A stretch of DNA of 64,000 nt from an uncultured Anaerolineae bacterium (GTDB taxonomy: Bacteria; Chloroflexota; Anaerolineae; Promineifilales; Promineifilaceae). The stretch spans positions 124,001 through 188,000 of the forward strand of contig CAJQMR010000008.1 of the NCBI GenBank assembly GCA_905479495.1, given 5' to 3'. This document shows positions 29,798 through 39,862 of this stretch, piece after piece (within the stretch, counting starts at the first letter, position 1; each line of letters opens with the position of its first letter). Below the pieces are notes generated by a model. The model was not told the DNA's origin. It did no database searches and saw only the letters and a list, made by a program, of their open reading frames with translations. The translations under genes were made by a program, and so were the position numbers.

Positions 29798-30238
29798 AAA
29801 TTTCCTAAAATGTTTTTATCCGCAGTTTATTGACCAAAGGTCGCGCGGGTTTAAGCAGATTGATTGTTAGGCACCGGTGGGCTGTATGGGTCACAAAACG
29901 GCCGTAAACCAAACAATCTGCAGTCAGACGCTATCGCGCCTTGAATTTAAACAATTGTCAGAAAAGTATAGCATGGGGGAAATTCTATTCAAGCAACGAT
30001 AATCTAGCGTTGATCTCTGCTCAAGATGGCCAAAGTCAAAAATTTAAATAAGGAAGCTCTCGCCATTCACGGGGAACTTCAGATATTACCGGCGAAAAAT
30101 ATCGCTCAGTTGAATCTTGCTGCCTGTTTATTTTCCTGCTGGGTGGTGGCCAAGAAAAGTTCGGCTGGCGAGGCTATGCGCAGGAACCTTTAGTAGAGAT
30201 CATTTTGTACTCCCCTGGCATTCACCTATAATCATTTT

Positions 30239-32908
30239 GTGTCCGAAATATTGTTAAACAACAAGCTGTATATTCCGCCGCTGCGACCTAATCTGGTGGT
30301 ACGCTCGCGCCTGACCGACCGGTTTATGCAGGGTTTGCAACAAGGGCGCAAAGTAACGCTGATATCTGCCCCGGCTGGCTTTGGCAAAACCACGTTAATC
30401 ACCGCCTGTTTGCAGCAGGCAGCGGCGACACACCACGCTTGTTGGGTCTCTTTGGACAGCAGCGACAACGATCTAAGCCGGTTCCTTACTTACCTGGTTG
30501 CCGCGATTCAAACCAGCCAACCTGATTTTGGGGAAGGGCTCATGTCTACGCTGACCAGTCTGCAATCCCCTGACCCCGACGGATTAACGCGTGCCTTGTT
30601 AAACGAATTAACAACCATGCGTCAGCCCATCATTCTGGTTTTGGATGATTACCATGTCATTACCGAACCAGCAATTCACGCGACCCTGGAGGTGTTGGTG
30701 GATTATTTACCACCGACGATCCATCTGGCATTGACCAGCCGCGCGGATCCTTTGCTGGCGCTGCCCCGCTGGCGGGTGCGCAACCAGCTTACAGACATTC
30801 GCGCCGATGATTTGCGTTTTCTGGGACGGGAGGCGCGCGATTTTTTGCAGCAGACGATGGGATTGGATTTGGGGGAAACGGCCGTATCCACTCTTGAATC
30901 ACGCACCGAAGGCTGGGTGGCCGGTTTGCAGCTTGCCGTCATGTCACTGCGCGGTTATGAAAACCCTGAGGCCCACATTAGCAGCTTCACGGGCAGCGAC
31001 AGGCTGGTCACCGACTATCTGCTGTCTGAAGTGCTGTCTCACCAATCGGTGGCGATGCAGCGCTTTTTACTACACACCTCGATTCTGGAGCGATTTGATG
31101 CGGCGTTATGCGATCATCTACTTAATCGGTCGGGAAGCCAGCAAATGCTCGATACCCTGGAACAAATTAATTTGTTCCTGATTCCCTTGGACAATCAGCG
31201 GCGCTGGTATCGGTATCATCATTTGTTTGCCGACTTGCTGCGGGATCGCCTGAAGCGGGATGCGGCCGAAACGGAGATTGCGGCACTTCATCATCGTGCG
31301 GCCGATTGGTTTCTGGCGCAGGCACAGCGCGCCGATGCCATTCGCCACACGCTTCAGGCCAATGATTTTGATCGCGCCGCCCAGCTCATTGCCGCGACAC
31401 CGGCCAGTATGTTGTGGGCCCAAAGCGGCGCTGGTCTGATACGCCAATGGGGGCGTGTCTTGCCTCAATCTGCCATTCGGCGACATCCACGCGCAGCATT
31501 TTTAATTGGCGCCGCACATATGATTGTCGGTGAGGTTCAGGGGTTGCAAGCTTATTTGGCGCTGGTGGCGGACGGTGCCAACCTGCCCAAGGTGCTGCAA
31601 ACCGAAATATCTATTTTGCATGCAATTCTGGCCCGCAATGACGGGAACCATCAGCAGGCACTGACTTTGTTAGAAGCAGCACGGCCGTTTCTGTCTGCTA
31701 TCGATCCGGCGGTGCAAAATATTGCCCGTTTGCAGTTGGCCATTAACCATTACGAAACCGGTCACCTCGACAAAGCCCAAAAGGCGCTTGAAGCGCTGCA
31801 AGAAAAACTGGTCATAGCGAGCGAAACCGATTTGAGTATGTGGCTGCAAACATTGCAAATTCAAGCAAATCTGGCATGGAACCGTGCCAATTTAACCGAG
31901 GCAGAGCAAATTTACCGCTCCGGTATGCGTTTGGTCGAGGAAGCGGAGTCTGCCAGCCCAATGGCTGGCTTGATGATCAATGGGCTGGGCGGTCTCCATT
32001 TTGAATGGAACGAGATTGAAGAGGCAGCTGCCTATTTTCATCGGAGTGTGGTGTTGGGTAATCGCACCGGCATCACCGATGTTTCTATTGAGGCCAATCT
32101 GGGTGAGGCTTCGATTGCCATTTTGCAGGGAGACTCTGATAAAGCGGAAATTATTTTAGACGATTTGATTGCGCTTATTCGTCCCGCAAATCTTGCGGGG
32201 ATCTCAGAAACCAGTGAAGCGATTCGGGCGAATTATTATATGCAGATGGGCAAGTTGGCAACGGCCGTTCGTTGGGCCAATGCTTCGGGGTATCAGCTAC
32301 AGGATCGTCCGGCATACAGCCAGTGTTCCTACTATCGTTTGCTGGCGGAAGTTCGTCTTGCCGAGGCCCGCGAGACTGGCGATACCACTGCTTTGCCCCA
32401 GATAGCCAGCTTGCTGGCGTATTTACAGGATATGCTGCAAACTGCAGGGTATACACAAGGCGTCCTGGAAATACACATTTTGCAGGCGCTCACCTTTGAC
32501 ATGATGGGCAAGCAAACGGCCGCACTCAGTTCGCTGCAATCGGCCCTCAATCTGGCGCAGCCGGGCGGTTACATTCGTACGTTCGTCCGTTTTGGACGGC
32601 CGTTGCAGACGCTTCTCCTTCAGGTTAATTACGCTGACCCGAATTATGTGCGGCGTATTCTTGCTGCCTTTCCGCAGCCTTCAGAATCGGCGACGGTCAC
32701 CGGTATACATGCCGACCTGCTCACCGAACGAGAATGGGATGTTCTCAATGAGCTGGCAGCCGGTCTAACCAACAAAGAGATCCAAAGCAAGCTATTTGTC
32801 TCCAAAAACACAGTCCGCACGCACCTCAAAAATCTGTACAGTAAACTCGGCGTGGATAATCGCACCCAGGCTGTCATTCGGGCTCGCGAACTGGGCATTT
32901 TGCAGTGA
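30239..32908 (+). CDS. MalT-like LuxR family ATP-dependent transcriptional regulator
   Basis: SAPAGFGKTTL P-loop, LVLDDYHVI, C-terminal LTEREWDVLNELAAGLTNKEIQSKLFVSKNTVRTHLKNLYSKLGV HTH. Confidence 0.92.
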   Translation: MSEILLNNKLYIPPLRPNLVVRSRLTDRFMQGLQQGRKVTLISAPAGFGKTTLITACLQQAAATHHACWVSLDSSDNDLSRFLTYLVAAIQTSQPDFGEGLMSTLTSLQSPDPDGLTRALLNELTTMRQPIILVLDDYHVITEPAIHATLEVLVDYLPPTIHLALTSRADPLLALPRWRVRNQLTDIRADDLRFLGREARDFLQQTMGLDLGETAVSTLESRTEGWVAGLQLAVMSLRGYENPEAHISSFTGSDRLVTDYLLSEVLSHQSVAMQRFLLHTSILERFDAALCDHLLNRSGSQQMLDTLEQINLFLIPLDNQRRWYRYHHLFADLLRDRLKRDAAETEIAALHHRAADWFLAQAQRADAIRHTLQANDFDRAAQLIAATPASMLWAQSGAGLIRQWGRVLPQSAIRRHPRAAFLIGAAHMIVGEVQGLQAYLALVADGANLPKVLQTEISILHAILARNDGNHQQALTLLEAARPFLSAIDPAVQNIARLQLAINHYETGHLDKAQKALEALQEKLVIASETDLSMWLQTLQIQANLAWNRANLTEAEQIYRSGMRLVEEAESASPMAGLMINGLGGLHFEWNEIEEAAAYFHRSVVLGNRTGITDVSIEANLGEASIAILQGDSDKAEIILDDLIALIRPANLAGISETSEAIRANYYMQMGKLATAVRWANASGYQLQDRPAYSQCSYYRLLAEVRLAEARETGDTTALPQIASLLAYLQDMLQTAGYTQGVLEIHILQALTFDMMGKQTAALSSLQSALNLAQPGGYIRTFVRFGRPLQTLLLQVNYADPNYVRRILAAFPQPSESATVTGIHADLLTEREWDVLNELAAGLTNKEIQSKLFVSKNTVRTHLKNLYSKLGVDNRTQAVIRARELGILQ

Positions 32909-33130
32909 CAGAGTGGGGCGAATTTAACCCCAATTCTGCTGCCATCCTCTCCTCATTTCACCTCCCCCGCCTCACCTTTTCACCCCCCTCATTTCACCCC
33001 CAACGGTGAAGACAACCAGCTTCGTACAGCCTAAGATATGAAACATCAGGTGCAAAAAACCGGAGTGAGTTCATCTTTGGTGCATTGCTCGCTGTTTATT
33101 CGATGAATCAATTAAAGAGGAGGCTTTACG

Positions 33131-34363
33131 ATGCTGAAGACGTTAAAAAACAAAAACTTTGCCCTGCTGTGGACGGGCGGTTTGATTTCCATGATTGGCA
33201 ACTGGGTCTTGCTGGCCGCGCTGCCGTTTCACGTTTATGCCCTGACCGGGTCGGCTCTGGCCACCAGTGGGCTGCTGATGGCTTATATCGCGCCAGGGAT
33301 TGTGTTTGGCTCGGTAGCTGGTGTGTTTGTCGATCGGTGGGATCGCAAGCGGACCATGGTGCTAACGAGTTTGATGCAGGCGGTGATTATGCTGGGCTTA
33401 ACGGCCGTACGCTCTGCCGATATGGTCTGGCTTATTTACCTTATCACATTTGCCGAGGCCACCCTGTCCCAATTTTTCCGCCCGGCGGAAAACGCACTGC
33501 TTCCCTTGCTTGTCGGCGAAGAGCATCTCATGGCTGCCAACTCTCTTAATGCACTGAACGACAATTTAGCGCGGCTGGTTGGTCCGGCTGTGGGCGGGGC
33601 ACTGCTGGGCTTGGTTGGCTTTTACAGTGTGGCCATCGTTGATGCCGCCACCTATTTGCTGGCAGGGTTGCTCATTGCGCTGGTATCTGCTCCAAAACGA
33701 GAAGCGGTCGCTGTGGCGGAAACGGCCGTTACCGCTCGCTGGTTACAAGTGTGGCGTGACTGGGTTGCCGGACTAAAACTTGTGCGCGGGAATCGCATTC
33801 TGGCCAGCACATTTCTCATCATTGGCATTGCGATGTTTGGCGATGCCATCATCAGCGCCATTTTGGTTGTGTTTGTACAGGTCGATATGGGCCTCAGCGC
33901 TGTTGAATTTGGCTGGATGATGACCGCGCGTGGCATTGGTGGTCTGATAGGTGGCCTGCTTATTGCCCAAATGAATCAAAAGTTTACCGCCACACAGCTC
34001 ATGACCTGGGGATTGTTCATCAGCGGCGCTTTATTGCTCATTGTCGTCAATATTCCCATCCTCGCTGTGGCCTTGCCCATCCTAACAATTTTAGGTGTGG
34101 CCGCTATTGCCTGGATTGTTAGCATTCAAACCACGCTGCAAACCAACACAGAAGATGCCTTCCGGGGACGCGTTTTTGGCGCTTTTGGCACCACAACCAC
34201 ACTGTTGATGTTTGTGGGCAGTGCGCTCTCTGGACTGCTGGCTGACCAGGTGGGTGCCGTCCCCTTGATGAATGGCGCTGCCCTCATCTACATCGTTTCT
34301 GGCTTACTGGCTGCCGCCCTGTTTGCGAAGCTTGTTACGCAAACGGCCGTTGCCACCGATTAG
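33131..34363 (+). CDS. MFS transporter
   Basis: 12-TM pattern, VFVDRWDRKRTMV motif A; SD GGAGG. Confidence 0.88.
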   Translation: MLKTLKNKNFALLWTGGLISMIGNWVLLAALPFHVYALTGSALATSGLLMAYIAPGIVFGSVAGVFVDRWDRKRTMVLTSLMQAVIMLGLTAVRSADMVWLIYLITFAEATLSQFFRPAENALLPLLVGEEHLMAANSLNALNDNLARLVGPAVGGALLGLVGFYSVAIVDAATYLLAGLLIALVSAPKREAVAVAETAVTARWLQVWRDWVAGLKLVRGNRILASTFLIIGIAMFGDAIISAILVVFVQVDMGLSAVEFGWMMTARGIGGLIGGLLIAQMNQKFTATQLMTWGLFISGALLLIVVNIPILAVALPILTILGVAAIAWIVSIQTTLQTNTEDAFRGRVFGAFGTTTTLLMFVGSALSGLLADQVGAVPLMNGAALIYIVSGLLAAALFAKLVTQTAVATD

Positions 34364-34378
34364 CCTCATTTTTAAAGG

Positions 34379-34408
34379 TTGACAAAGGTCTCTGCTTTTT
34401 TGTATGGT
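34379..34408 (+). promoter_or_regulatory. Sigma70-type promoter upstream of proS leader
   Basis: TTGACA, 18-nt spacer, TATGGT. Confidence 0.55.
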
Positions 34409-34417
34409 TACGCCACG

Positions 34418-34528
34418 ATGAACGATTGGCTGATTGTGACGAACACACCCGTACCTACCAGCCCCGTTGCCTGGGCAGCGGGAGGCTGGCGTTTGTCACG
34501 CATGCAGCGCATGAGAAAACTCATCTAA
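34418..34528 (+). CDS. Candidate leader peptide MNDWLIVTNTPVPTSPVAWAAGGWRLSRMQRMRKLI
   Basis: ATG about 10 nt after the -10 box (near leaderless), 36 codons ending TAA, three Pro codons in six, between promoter and terminator, upstream of proS. Confidence 0.4.
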   Translation: MNDWLIVTNTPVPTSPVAWAAGGWRLSRMQRMRKLI

Positions 34529-34565
34529 TCCACCAACGATTTATCTGCAATTGTGAAAACGCTTC

Positions 34566-34596
34566 GCCCCGTGCCTGCCCGGCACGGGGCTTTTTT
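34566..34596 (+). terminator. Rho-independent terminator/attenuator upstream of proS
   Basis: CCCCGTGCC TGCCC GGCACGGGG C TTTTTT. Confidence 0.85.
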
Positions 34597-34710
34597 ATGT
34601 TGAGCCACAGAGAACACAGAGATTTTTGAGATTAGGGAGAAGATCTGTGGAGAGTGTGGTCTTGGAAAAGATTTATATTTTTGATTTGACATAAAGATGT
34701 TTAAAGGTGT

Positions 34711-36225
34711 TTGATTATGAAGATGAGTCGATTAATGAATGAAACGCTGCGGGAGGCTCCGGCGGCAACTGAAGTGGCGGGGCATCAGCTGCTGCTGCGG
34801 GCGGGGTTTGTGCGGCAGATGGCGGCGGGCGTGTTTAGCTACTTGCATTTGGGGCAGCGTGCATTGCAAAAGCTGGAAGCGATCATGCGGCAGGAGATGA
34901 ATGCGCTGGGCGGGCAGGAGATTAAAATGCCGGTGGTGCATCCGGCGGCCCTGTGGCAAGCGTCGCGGCGGTGGTATGAGATTGATGCGGAGTTGGGGCG
35001 GTTGGTGGATCGAAACGGCCGTTCCCTCACCCTGGCCCTCTCCCACGAAGAAACATTGGCTGAACTGGCCCGGCAAGAAATCCACTCCTACCGGCAGCTG
35101 CCGCAGCTGGCCTACCACATCCAAATTAAATGGCGTGACGATCCGCGCCCGCGCGCTGGGCTAATCCGCAGCCGCGAATTTACCATGCTGGACAGCTACA
35201 GTCTGGATGTTGACGAGGCTGGGCTGGAGGCACAGTACCAGGCCCACTACGAAGCATATTTCCGCATTTTTGCCCGCTGCGGCCTGCCGGTGTTGGCTGT
35301 AGAGGCAGACGTGGGCATGATGGGCGGCACGCAAGCCCATGAGTTTATGTACCTCACCCCCATCGGCGAGGACACGCTGCTGCTGTGCGACGGCTGCGGC
35401 TACCGCGCCAACCGGCAGGTGGCAACCTTTCGCAAGCCAGAAAAATCGGATGGCACGGAGACGATGCAGTTTGTGGCGGAATTGGTGGCTGGCGAAGAGA
35501 CGATTGAACAGGTTGTTACGGCCGTTCTTCCCAAACACGTCCAAATCAATGAAACCAAGCTGGTGCATCTGCTTGATGTCCAACGGGTGCGCCCGACGGC
35601 GGAACAAGCCACCGACCTCTGGGTAGTGGACGACGGCGTAGGCGATTGGTCCGGCCAGGCGGATAGGGTGGCCGACATTGCCGCCGCGCAAGAAGGCGAT
35701 GCTTGTGCCAACTGCGGCCAGCCGCTGCGCACGGTGCGGGCAGTGGAGGTGGCCAATATCTTCAAACTGGGCACGCGCTACAGCCGCACGATGGGTGCCA
35801 CTTTTGTCGATGAGCAGGACGAGGCGCAGCCGATTGTGATGGGCTCTTACGGTATTGGCGTGACGCGGCTGTTGGCCTGCGTGGCAGAACACCATCACGA
35901 TGAAAACGGCCTGGCCTGGCCAGTGGCCGTGGCCCCGTATCAGGTTCATTTGTTGGCGCTGCGGGGTGGGATGGAAACGGCCGTAACCCTCTACCAAAAT
36001 TTACAACAGGCAGGCATTGAGGTGCTATTTGACGACCGGGATGTGCGCCCAGGGGTGAAGTTTAACGATGCCGACCTCATTGGGCTGCCGCTGCGCCTGA
36101 CGGTAAGCCAGCGCTCGTTGGTGGCTGGTGGGGTGGAGGTGCAAGTAAGAACTGGTGGGGAAACGGCCGTTGTGCCCCTGGCCGATCTGCTCAACCACGT
36201 CACAACCTGGCTGGCCGAGCAGTAG
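34711..36225 (+). CDS. proS: Prolyl-tRNA synthetase
   Basis: Class II aaRS motifs: RQMAAGVFSYLHLGQRAL, LALSHEET, RSREFTMLDSYS, MGSYGIGVTRLL. Confidence 0.92.
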   Translation: MIMKMSRLMNETLREAPAATEVAGHQLLLRAGFVRQMAAGVFSYLHLGQRALQKLEAIMRQEMNALGGQEIKMPVVHPAALWQASRRWYEIDAELGRLVDRNGRSLTLALSHEETLAELARQEIHSYRQLPQLAYHIQIKWRDDPRPRAGLIRSREFTMLDSYSLDVDEAGLEAQYQAHYEAYFRIFARCGLPVLAVEADVGMMGGTQAHEFMYLTPIGEDTLLLCDGCGYRANRQVATFRKPEKSDGTETMQFVAELVAGEETIEQVVTAVLPKHVQINETKLVHLLDVQRVRPTAEQATDLWVVDDGVGDWSGQADRVADIAAAQEGDACANCGQPLRTVRAVEVANIFKLGTRYSRTMGATFVDEQDEAQPIVMGSYGIGVTRLLACVAEHHHDENGLAWPVAVAPYQVHLLALRGGMETAVTLYQNLQQAGIEVLFDDRDVRPGVKFNDADLIGLPLRLTVSQRSLVAGGVEVQVRTGGETAVVPLADLLNHVTTWLAEQ

Positions 36226-36312
36226 ATTTATCCGCAGATTCACACAGATTAGCGCAGATTTTTGATGCGCCAAAACCAATCTGCGTTAATCTGCAAAATC
36301 TGCGGATTATTT
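36225..36312. repeat. Word-repeat inverted repeat (CAGATTAACGCAGATT family)
   Basis: ATCCGCAGATTCACACAGATTAGCGCAGATTTTTGATG ... AATCTGCGTTAATCTGCAAAATCTGCGGAT; part-copy at about 52485-52530. Confidence 0.65.
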
Positions 36313-37079
36313 TATAAATGTAGTACGGCCTCGACGGCGAGCTGGAAGAGATGGGCGCGGGTGGCGCTTTCTTTTTGCCAGTTACGGCCGTCCCAGGCAT
36401 CCCCGGCTAAATCATCGCCGCCGTAGAGCAGCTGGCCAAAGCGCACGCCGCGAAACTGGGCCACGGCAAAAAAGGCGGCGGATTCCATTTCTACCACAAG
36501 GCAGCCTTCTTCGCGGCGGCGGGCGATGCGGGCGGGTGTCTCCCGGTAGATGGCGTCGGTGGTCCACGTTTTGCCCACCACGTAGGGAACATGGTGCTTT
36601 TGCAGCGCCTGCTCAACCGCCAGCACTGCGTCGGGGTGGGCGGCCACTTCCCGGCTGGGAGGCAGGTAATGGTAGGAGGTGCCTTCATCGCGAACGGCCG
36701 TTGCCGGAACCACCACATGCCCCAAACCAATGTCGCCATTCAGCACGCCGCAGCCGCCGCAGGCAATAAAATCGTGGCAGCCCAGGGCGATCATCTCCTC
36801 CAAAAAGGCCCCCGCCAGCGGTGCGCCCACGCCGGGATGCACCACGGCAACGCGCTCGCCCTCAACTTCCATTTCGTAGACGGGCGCCAGCCCGATTTCT
36901 GAGCCGAGGTGAGTGATGGTTTGGAAACGGCCGTCTGCCTCCAGCTGCGTTAACACGTCCTGAAAAAAGCAAAGCACACAGCGGCGGGCAATGTCCATTG
37001 GTTTCAGAACGTTCTGCGGATCGATGAAGGCGGTCGGGTCGGGATCAAATTCGAGTATGGGGTATTTTTCATGGTTCAT
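36312..37079 (-). CDS. Nucleoside phosphorylase (PNP/uridine phosphorylase superfamily)
   Basis: CHDFIACGGCGVLN, VVEMESAAFFAVAQFRGVRFGQLLYGGDD. Confidence 0.8.
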   Translation of the reverse strand: MNHEKYPILEFDPDPTAFIDPQNVLKPMDIARRCVLCFFQDVLTQLEADGRFQTITHLGSEIGLAPVYEMEVEGERVAVVHPGVGAPLAGAFLEEMIALGCHDFIACGGCGVLNGDIGLGHVVVPATAVRDEGTSYHYLPPSREVAAHPDAVLAVEQALQKHHVPYVVGKTWTTDAIYRETPARIARRREEGCLVVEMESAAFFAVAQFRGVRFGQLLYGGDDLAGDAWDGRNWQKESATRAHLFQLAVEAVLHL

Positions 37080-37104
37080 GCGGGGGATTTTAACTTGAGG
37101 CGAT

Positions 37105-37156
37105 GTAATTGAGTAATTAGGTAATTGAGTAACTTGCCACTCAATTACCTAATTAC
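37105..37156. repeat. AT-rich word-repeat inverted repeat (TAATTGAGTAATTA family)
   Basis: GTAATTGAGTAATTAGGTAATTGAGTAACTTGCCACTCAATTACCTAATTAC. Confidence 0.75.
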
Positions 37157-37163
37157 GAAGGCG

Positions 37164-38699
37164 TTAGCTCTTTTTCTGCTGACGCATTACCATTTCTTGA
37201 TAAACCATGAAGAAGATGAGGCCGATGACACAAAGGATGCCGACCCAGTCGCCTAGCGTGATGTATGGGCTGTTGGCGCTGCCCAGAGCCACGTCGGCGA
37301 CCAGCAAATTCTGGCTGCCTTCGGGGGTGGCGGTGTGGCTGAGGATACGGCCGTATCCATCTACCACCGAACTGTCGTAAGCGCGTTCTGATTTGACGAT
37401 GGCTGTTCTGTTCTCGATAGCCCGGAAAACGGTGTGCGTGTAATGATGGTAGGCAATGCCTGACCAGTCGTTGGACGGGGCAGCCAGCAGCTGCGCCCCT
37501 TGCCCGGCCATGATGCGTGACACATCTGTAAAGTCCAGGTCGTAGCAGATGGGGATGCCAATCGTGCCCAGCTCAGTGTCGTGTACCGGGTAGCTGCCCC
37601 GCGATAGGCTCGTCTCGCCTGCAAAGAAGACCGGATGTGCCTTGCCGTATACATCGGAAAATTCGCCCTGAGGTGTGACCAGTATCGACTCGTTGCGCAG
37701 CCCTTCTGGTGTTTCTACGATGTAGCCAAAGGCGAGATAGACGCCCGTTTCTGCGACCAGATTTTGCAGCGCCTCAGCCTGCTCTACTTGCGGTTCGCCT
37801 AAGTATACGCCTTCGGGCCAGACAACCAGCTGAGCACCCTGGGCGGCGGCAGCGCGAGTTTGGGCAAAGAGCGTGTCCCACTCTGCTTGCCGACCGGCTT
37901 CGGTAGAGTCCGGGCCAAGAACGTCAGCGACGTTGGTGCCGGGCTGCACAGAAGCCACACGGATTGTTTCTGGATTGTCGGGGATGGCGGCGTATTGAAT
38001 CAGGCTGATGGCGACCCAGAGTGTGGTGGCAACGGCCGTTCCCACCAGCCAGCGCCGACTGGCAGACGCTTCTACCAGGGGCAGCGCATCCCAACGAAAG
38101 TGCGTATCAAACAAGCGCATTGTGCCCAGCGCCAGGCTGTAGTTGATGGCCATAATCAGCAAGCCAGAACCAAAAATACCGAAGATGCTGATGGGTTGCA
38201 GCAGCCATGCCTGTTCATACAGCGGATGGCTGACAAAACCCCAGGTGCCAAAAATGAGGACGCGGATGAATTCCAGGCCGATCCAGGCCACAGCCCCTTC
38301 CACGACAAACCAGCGGTAGCGTGTTTGCTCGTGAAAAGCACGTTTACTTTTGTCGGCCAACAAATTGATGACGCCGATGATGATGGGTAATCCCTGCATC
38401 CACCAGACCAAATCGGCTTGTGTGCCGTTGATGCTGAAGATGTTTTGGAAGAAGATGCCCAACCAGCCGCCTATGGTGATAGCTGAAGCGAGGCTAGAGT
38501 ATTTGGCGGGCATGACGCGGTATTGAGACACGAGCATCGGCACGAAAGCGAACAGTACCAGCGGCCAGATGGTGTAGGGCGGGAATGCCAGCAAAAACAA
38601 GCCTATGCTTAACAGGGAGAGCAGTGCGCCGAGCAGCAGGCGAACGGCCGTATTCACGTTTGAACTTTCTTGGGTTTGGGTCAGGCTAACAGTTGTCAT
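37164..38699 (-). CDS. Apolipoprotein N-acyltransferase-like / carbon-nitrogen hydrolase membrane protein
   Basis: TM bundle plus VVWPEGVYLGEP, GIPICYDLDFTDVSR nitrilase motifs; start moved to MTTVSLTQ. Confidence 0.75.
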   Translation of the reverse strand: MTTVSLTQTQESSNVNTAVRLLLGALLSLLSIGLFLLAFPPYTIWPLVLFAFVPMLVSQYRVMPAKYSSLASAITIGGWLGIFFQNIFSINGTQADLVWWMQGLPIIIGVINLLADKSKRAFHEQTRYRWFVVEGAVAWIGLEFIRVLIFGTWGFVSHPLYEQAWLLQPISIFGIFGSGLLIMAINYSLALGTMRLFDTHFRWDALPLVEASASRRWLVGTAVATTLWVAISLIQYAAIPDNPETIRVASVQPGTNVADVLGPDSTEAGRQAEWDTLFAQTRAAAAQGAQLVVWPEGVYLGEPQVEQAEALQNLVAETGVYLAFGYIVETPEGLRNESILVTPQGEFSDVYGKAHPVFFAGETSLSRGSYPVHDTELGTIGIPICYDLDFTDVSRIMAGQGAQLLAAPSNDWSGIAYHHYTHTVFRAIENRTAIVKSERAYDSSVVDGYGRILSHTATPEGSQNLLVADVALGSANSPYITLGDWVGILCVIGLIFFMVYQEMVMRQQKKS

Positions 38700-38814
38700 G
38701 ATTATCTCCAATTGGTTATTGATTGATGCGTTTAGCATAGCCAATTGGAGGTCATGGTTTGATGTGCTGATGGTCATGAACGAGTCATGAAGTAGACCAT
38801 GACGTGCACGTCTT

Positions 38815-38871
38815 AGATTGGACCAATTTGTTCGCCTCAACATTGCCAAGCAAAGAAAATTGGTCCAATCT
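38815..38871. repeat. Paired-palindrome element E (ATTGGACCAAT word)
   Basis: AGATTGGACCAATTT (38815-38829) and AAATTGGTCCAATCT (38857-38871). Confidence 0.75.
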
Positions 38872-38877
38872 TTTATT

Positions 38878-39783
38878 TTAGGGGTTGGGCATGAGCTTGA
38901 CGCTGCGACGGCCGTTTATCAACAAAATCCCGCCGCCAATGAGGACCATCCCGGCCACCATCCAAATAGTAATCGTTTCGTTAAGCCAGAGTACGCCAGT
39001 GATGGCCGCCACTACAGGAATGACGTAGCTGGTCAATGAGAAGGCGGTGGCCCCAAATCGCTTGGTGATGTTAAAGGCCAGCATCTGGGCGGAAAAAGCA
39101 CCGATGAAGGCGGCATAAACCAGCGAAAACCAGCCGCTGCCTGTCACTTGGGAAAGGTCAAAGCCGCGCAGCAAAATGGCAACGGGCATGACGGTTAGAC
39201 CAGCAACCGTGAGACGAACGGCCGTAACATCAAATGAGCTGAACAACTGCATCCGTTTACGAATGAGAATCGTGCCTGCCGTTTCAAACAGCATCGCGGC
39301 AAGGACAAGACCGTAGCCAATTGGGCTGCCTTGAGCCACATCGGGCAGGCCGCTTTCACCACGCAAGACGATCAGGGAGGCCCCGGCCAGGGCCAGGAAA
39401 ACTCCCAGCAGCTTGCGTCGGCTCATTTGTTCATCCGGCAAGAAAAAGTGGGCGGCGATGGTGATGTAGGCCGGGGCCGTGGTGATGAGCAGGGCGGTGA
39501 CCCCGCTGGATTGATAGGTGAGGGAACTGACAACGGCCGTCATGGGGATGGCGGTGCTGACAATACCCAGGAAGGTGGCATAAAGCCACAGCTTGCGGTC
39601 GGTAGGCACGAGACGGCGGCCAGAGAAGGTGTAAACCAGTACAAAGGCCAGGCTGGCCAGCAGCAATCGCACGCCGACAAAAACCATCGGATCGAACTGC
39701 CCTACGCCGATGCGCATGATAACAAGATTGGTGCCCCACAAAAAGCCCAGCAGGCCCACGTAGGGAAAAGCTTTTGTATGCAT
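38878..39783 (-). CDS. EamA/DMT family transporter
   Basis: Ten-TM pattern with two EamA repeats; start moved to MHTKAFPYVG. Confidence 0.8.
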   Translation of the reverse strand: MHTKAFPYVGLLGFLWGTNLVIMRIGVGQFDPMVFVGVRLLLASLAFVLVYTFSGRRLVPTDRKLWLYATFLGIVSTAIPMTAVVSSLTYQSSGVTALLITTAPAYITIAAHFFLPDEQMSRRKLLGVFLALAGASLIVLRGESGLPDVAQGSPIGYGLVLAAMLFETAGTILIRKRMQLFSSFDVTAVRLTVAGLTVMPVAILLRGFDLSQVTGSGWFSLVYAAFIGAFSAQMLAFNITKRFGATAFSLTSYVIPVVAAITGVLWLNETITIWMVAGMVLIGGGILLINGRRSVKLMPNP

Positions 39784-39862
39784 AAGGGAGGAATGATAGC
39801 GGGTTGCGGGGGATTTGTCAGGGGGAGATTTGGATAAATCGATGCTGCTTTTGTCGTGATTT

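Noticed and set aside
34426-34629. 67-aa ORF in the track with TTG start
   Set aside because: Different frame from the ATG leader ORF, runs through the terminator, no RBS.
34379-34710. T-box riboswitch before proS
   Set aside because: No AGGGTGGNACCGCG T-box sequence or specifier stem recognised; attenuator layout fits better.
35161-35997. 278-aa minus-strand ORF
   Set aside because: Antisense to proS with strong family motifs; shadow ORF.
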